A DNA stretch of 9,777 bases, taken from NCBI GenBank assembly GCA_029934875.1, contig JAOZLK010000099.1, forward strand, positions 546 through 10,322, read 5' to 3'. The notes below the pieces were generated by a model. The model was given only the letters and a program-made list of their open reading frames with translations, did no database searches and was not told the DNA's origin. Below, one piece after another: positions 6,870-9,777 of this stretch. The position numbers were made by a program, and so were the translations under genes. Numbering within the stretch: the stretch's first letter is position 1; every line of letters starts with the position of its first letter. The stretch comes from Bacteroidales bacterium. GTDB taxonomy: Bacteria > Bacteroidota > Bacteroidia > Bacteroidales > GCA-2748055.

Positions 6870-7538
6870 ATGGATTCTATCTTATCTAAATTGGGAGAAG
6901 CAGTTGAATTTGGTAAAGTTGATAAAAACTCACCTTACCCACCGAATATGAAGGGGCAGGACGGAGCTGATGAACTGGCCAAGGAAGCTCTTGACAGTGG
7001 AGTTGCACCAACAAGCGTCCTTACTGATGCCCTGGTTCCGGCCATGGACAGGGTAGGTCAAAAATTCTCCGAGAACAAAATTTTTGTACCCCAGATGCTT
7101 ATGTCGGCCAAAGCAATGGGTGCCGCCATGGCTCACCTGAAGCCATTTTTTGCATCAGGTGATGTGAAGACTAAAGGAACATTTATTATCGGGACAGTTA
7201 AGGGTGACCTGCACGATATTGGCAAGAACCTGGTTGCAATGATGGTTGAAGGTGGTGGATGGACCATAGTTGACCTTGGCGTTGATGTGAATGAAGATAC
7301 TTTTAATAATACCCTGGCAGAACATCCCGGAGCTTTCGTGGGACTTTCGGCACTGCTCACCACCACCATGGCCAATATGGAGGAGATCGTTCAGAAAATC
7401 AAGGAGGTTCATCCCGGAACCAAAGTGCTCATTGGTGGTGCACCTCTGAATGATGACTTCAGAGAAAAAATTGGTGCAGATTTCTATGCTCCCGATCCAA
7501 GGGGTGCTGTGGAGTATTTGAACACCTGCGTAGCTTAA
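6870..7538 (+). CDS. Corrinoid (cobalamin-binding) methyl-carrier protein
   Basis: This small cytoplasmic protein carries a methyl group on a cobamide, shuttling between a substrate:corrinoid methyltransferase and the folate methyltransferase. The 222-residue protein has an N-terminal helical cap domain (about 1-92; helices near 3-15 and 32-92) and a C-terminal Rossmann-like B12-binding domain (about 103-222). The base-off cobalamin signature DxHxxG is present as GDLHDIGKN, with lower-ligand His115. GLSALLTTTM (158-167) and GGAPLN (189-194) are the other nucleotide-tail contacts. The overall form matches MtbC/MttC/MtaC-type carriers rather than the two-subunit CoFeSP. Compared with the usual cap domain there are roughly 14 extra residues (about 18-34, rich in Asn, Pro, Gly and Lys) between the first helices. 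It is first in the plus-strand operon, 3 bases before the activator gene. Its methyl donor cannot be read from the sequence. Confidence 0.93.
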   Translation: MDSILSKLGEAVEFGKVDKNSPYPPNMKGQDGADELAKEALDSGVAPTSVLTDALVPAMDRVGQKFSENKIFVPQMLMSAKAMGAAMAHLKPFFASGDVKTKGTFIIGTVKGDLHDIGKNLVAMMVEGGGWTIVDLGVDVNEDTFNNTLAEHPGAFVGLSALLTTTMANMEEIVQKIKEVHPGTKVLIGGAPLNDDFREKIGADFYAPDPRGAVEYLNTCVA

Positions 7539-7541
7539 GAT

Positions 7542-9032
7542 TTGAAAACATTTTCTGTTAAGCTTGTTCCCCTGGGGAAAGAAATTCCTGTTCTTGAGGG
7601 GACTCCATTACTGGATGTACTGAATGAATATGGGGTTGAATTCCCATGTGGCGGAAAGGGTAGCTGTGGACGTTGCAAGATTAAATTACTTGATGGGATC
7701 ATCCATACTGATCAGGCTCATCTTGATAAACTAGCTGAATTAAATCTGGATGCTTCGTGGCGTCTGGCCTGTTTGAGCAAGTGTGATTCAGATATTTCTG
7801 TTGAAGTTGGTCAGTTTGAAAATATCATCCAGGCCGATGAAAGCTCCTTTGATTTTACTCCAGGAAAGGGATTGGGTATAGCATTTGACCTGGGGACAAC
7901 CACCCTGGTTGGACAGCTCATCGACATGAGTTCCGGAAAAATCCTGGCTGTGGAAACAGCAATGAATCCCCAGCGAAAATTTGGCAGCGACTTGATTTCC
8001 AGGATAGAAACTGCTCTCACCAGGGGGAGTGAAGAGATGACCAGGATGATCCGGGATCAGATTGAAGCAATGCTTGGGAAGATGATGATGTCTTATGGCA
8101 AATCACTGGATAAGATGGTCATCGTTGGAAACACAGTTATGCACCATTTCTTTTGTGGCTTTGATATCAGACCTCTGTCCTTCTATCCCTTTGACTCCAA
8201 GCAACTGGGAATGGTAGAACTCTCCTCCGGGGAACTAGGGTGGGATAACTTAAATTGTAAAGAGATACGATTTTACCCCGCCATTGGAAGTTTTGTTGGA
8301 AGTGATATTCTTGCCGGTATTCTCGCCACCGGGATGCATTTGAAAGAGTCCTACTCCCTGTTGATCGATCTGGGAACCAATGGGGAAATTGTTTTGGGAA
8401 ACCGGAATGGCTTATTCTGCGCATCCACTGCTGCGGGACCTGCTTTTGAGGGGTCTAATATAAGCCAGGGAATGCAAGCCAGGTCGGGTGCAATTTCATC
8501 CATAAGCAAGGTTCAGGAAGAGTGGAGATGCTCTGTGATTGGAAACACCAAATCCAGTGGGATTTGTGGGAGTGGACTGATCGATGCGATTCATATGATT
8601 TTGGAAAAGGGGCTTATTGGCGAATTTGGGGAAATCCTTTCAGGAGATACCGATCTTGTATTGGATGCGAATGTAAGTCTTACTCAGAGAGATATCCAGG
8701 AATTCCAGCTGGCCAAGGCAGCCCTTGATACAGGTGTCCTGATCCTCCTGCGAAAAATGGGCATTGAGCATAAGGATCTTGAGCATGTATATATTGCTGG
8801 TGGTTTTGGAAACTACATCAACCTGGATCATATGAATGCAATTGGAATGCTGGATCTTCCTGTGGATCGTATGCATAAGCTGGGGAATTCAGCCCTCATG
8901 GGAGCAAAGATGTTCCTTTTTGAACATCCCCGTCTGGCCGATACAATCCTTGAAAGCACACAGCACATAAGCCTCGAGGCAGAAAAAGATTTCCAGGATA
9001 TGTTTGTGGACCAGCTGATCTTTAAACGATAG
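7542..9032 (+). CDS. Corrinoid-activating 2Fe-2S/ASKHA ATPase (RACo/RamA class, DUF4445)
   Basis: This protein uses ATP and an electron to reduce inactive Co(II) corrinoid back to Co(I), keeping the carrier protein active. Residues 1-93 are a plant-type 2Fe-2S ferredoxin domain with Cys36, Cys42, Cys45 and Cys77 (CGGKGSCGRCK). The ASKHA ATPase fold follows directly from about 110: IAFDLGTTT (113-121), NPQRKFGSDLISRI (142-155), GNTVMHH (196-202), DLGTNGE (276-282), ASTAAGPAFEG (294-304), GICGSGLID (340-348) and YIAGGFGNYI (417-426). At 496 residues it is shorter than typical RACo (about 630), because little separates the two domains. There is no C-terminal 4Fe-4S ferredoxin as in archaeal RamA. 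The start is TTG at 7542, three bases after the corrinoid gene stop; no ATG lies before the ferredoxin cysteines. Confidence 0.92.
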   Translation: MKTFSVKLVPLGKEIPVLEGTPLLDVLNEYGVEFPCGGKGSCGRCKIKLLDGIIHTDQAHLDKLAELNLDASWRLACLSKCDSDISVEVGQFENIIQADESSFDFTPGKGLGIAFDLGTTTLVGQLIDMSSGKILAVETAMNPQRKFGSDLISRIETALTRGSEEMTRMIRDQIEAMLGKMMMSYGKSLDKMVIVGNTVMHHFFCGFDIRPLSFYPFDSKQLGMVELSSGELGWDNLNCKEIRFYPAIGSFVGSDILAGILATGMHLKESYSLLIDLGTNGEIVLGNRNGLFCASTAAGPAFEGSNISQGMQARSGAISSISKVQEEWRCSVIGNTKSSGICGSGLIDAIHMILEKGLIGEFGEILSGDTDLVLDANVSLTQRDIQEFQLAKAALDTGVLILLRKMGIEHKDLEHVYIAGGFGNYINLDHMNAIGMLDLPVDRMHKLGNSALMGAKMFLFEHPRLADTILESTQHISLEAEKDFQDMFVDQLIFKR

Positions 9033-9052
9033 AGAATGCAAGAATTTATTAA

Positions 9053-9679
9053 ATGACCGATACAATTCATTTTCTGACCCTTGGTATTGTCTTCGGACTT
9101 GCTGCCGGGATTTCTCCGGGTCCCCTCTTTGCACTTGTCATTTCTGAAACACTGCGACACGGTAAAAGAGAAGGAATCAAAGTTGCATTAGTGCCACTGC
9201 TTACGGATATTCCAATAGTCATTCTTACACTTTTTGTTCTCTCAAAATTGTCAAACTCAGATACTGCCCTGGGAATAATCGCAATTCTGGGAGGGGGCTT
9301 TGTTTGCTACCTGGCTTATGAAAGCATTAGAATCAAGGGGCTGGAAATTGATATTCAGGAACAAAAGCCTCAATCAATCAGAAAGGGATTATTTGCCAAT
9401 ATTCTGAATCCTCATCCCTACATCTTCTGGTTAACCATAGGGGCAACAAGCATGCAAAATGCTCTGCATGCTGGCATTGTAGCCCTTGTTGCATTTATTG
9501 TCGCATTTTATGTATTGCTTGTGGGTTCCAAAATCGGAGTAGCCCTGATTGTAGATAAATCCCGCGATTTCCTTAAAAACAAAGCCTATATATGGATCAT
9601 GAGAATACTGGGCTTAGTCCTTTTGGGATTTGCAGTTCTCTTCATCAAGGACGGACTGGAATTCCTGGGCTATTTATAA
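9053..9679 (+). CDS. LysE-family exporter
   Basis: This is an inner-membrane transporter of the LysE/RhtB amino-acid exporter family. The 208-residue length is normal. About six hydrophobic segments are visible (near 6-30, 42-63, 71-90, 123-138, 140-165 and 180-200). The family signature SPGP lies at 21-24 in the first segment and NP at 119-120 (NILNPHPYIFW) before the fourth. It follows the activator gene by 20 bases and is probably cotranscribed. The substrate is unknown; export of an amine or amino acid left after demethylation of an N-methyl compound would suit the context but is inference. Confidence 0.88.
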   Translation: MTDTIHFLTLGIVFGLAAGISPGPLFALVISETLRHGKREGIKVALVPLLTDIPIVILTLFVLSKLSNSDTALGIIAILGGGFVCYLAYESIRIKGLEIDIQEQKPQSIRKGLFANILNPHPYIFWLTIGATSMQNALHAGIVALVAFIVAFYVLLVGSKIGVALIVDKSRDFLKNKAYIWIMRILGLVLLGFAVLFIKDGLEFLGYL

Positions 9680-9703
9680 TGAAACACTGAACAATCTATT
9701 TCA

Positions 9704-9777
9704 TCAAAGTTTAAATTTACCAGGTAGTTTGGACAGGTGCTTTTCCATCTCTTCTTTCATTTCAGATAATACATCCT
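9704..9777 (-). CDS. C-terminal fragment of an unidentified protein (runs off the window)
   Basis: On the minus strand the last 23 codons of an open frame enter from the right edge and end at TGA (9704-9706). The peptide is charged and helical-looking, containing MKEEMEKHLSKLPGKFKL at its end. The frame converges on the LysE gene with only 24 bases between the stops. The short length prevents assignment. The other two minus-strand frames are closed within the first few codons, and base composition resembles coding sequence. Confidence 0.5.
   Translation of the reverse strand, partial: DVLSEMKEEMEKHLSKLPGKFKL

Noticed and set aside
22..9032. A complete Wood-Ljungdahl (acetogenic) cluster
   Set aside because: Fhs, FolD, MetVF and an AcsE-like protein are present, but no CODH/ACS or CoFeSP subunit is. 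The corrinoid protein is of the single-chain MtbC type.
9679..9704. A bidirectional terminator between the LysE gene and the edge gene
   Set aside because: Only a six-base ATGAAA/TTTCAT pairing with a 14-base loop is present and there is no following T run, so it is too weak to call.

Overview
The window looks like a chromosomal stretch of a Bacteroidota (Bacteroidales-like) anaerobe. The basis is indirect: intergenic spacers are AT-rich, Shine-Dalgarno sequences are essentially absent, GTG and TTG starts occur, and the protein families match that group. No rRNA, tRNA, CRISPR array, transposase or integrase is visible. Nearly every base is coding and the genes are packed into two divergent blocks.

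Left block (minus strand, read from right to left). An AraC-family regulator (5835-6731, apparently frameshifted near its 3' end) is followed by a tightly spaced set: folD (5774-4905), a FocA-type formate channel (4905-4048, overlapping the folD stop by one base), formate-tetrahydrofolate ligase fhs (4022-2349), a pterin-binding methyl-THF:corrinoid methyltransferase (2319-1483) and a MetV-MetF fusion methylene-THF reductase (1458-22). Spacers of -1, 25, 29 and 24 bases suggest one operon. Together these are all the folate-level steps between formate and a methyl-corrinoid.

Right block (plus strand). A 138-base divergent intergenic region precedes a corrinoid (B12) carrier protein (6870-7538), a 2Fe-2S/ASKHA corrinoid-activation ATPase of the RACo/RamA class (TTG start, 7542-9032) and a LysE-family exporter (9053-9679). 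The last 74 bases hold the C-terminal end of an unidentified gene on the minus strand.

How the parts fit. A substrate-specific methyltransferase, not in this window, would load a methyl group onto the corrinoid protein. The ATPase would rescue the carrier when it is oxidised to Co(II). The methyltransferase would move the methyl group to THF, MetVF and FolD would oxidise it to formyl-THF, Fhs run in reverse would release formate and make ATP, and the channel would export formate. The same enzymes could run the other way, from formate to methyl-THF for methionine or another acceptor. No CODH/ACS or two-subunit CoFeSP gene is present here, so a complete Wood-Ljungdahl pathway is not supported by this window. 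The regulator placed between the two blocks favours an inducible catabolic module, but the direction of flux is inference.
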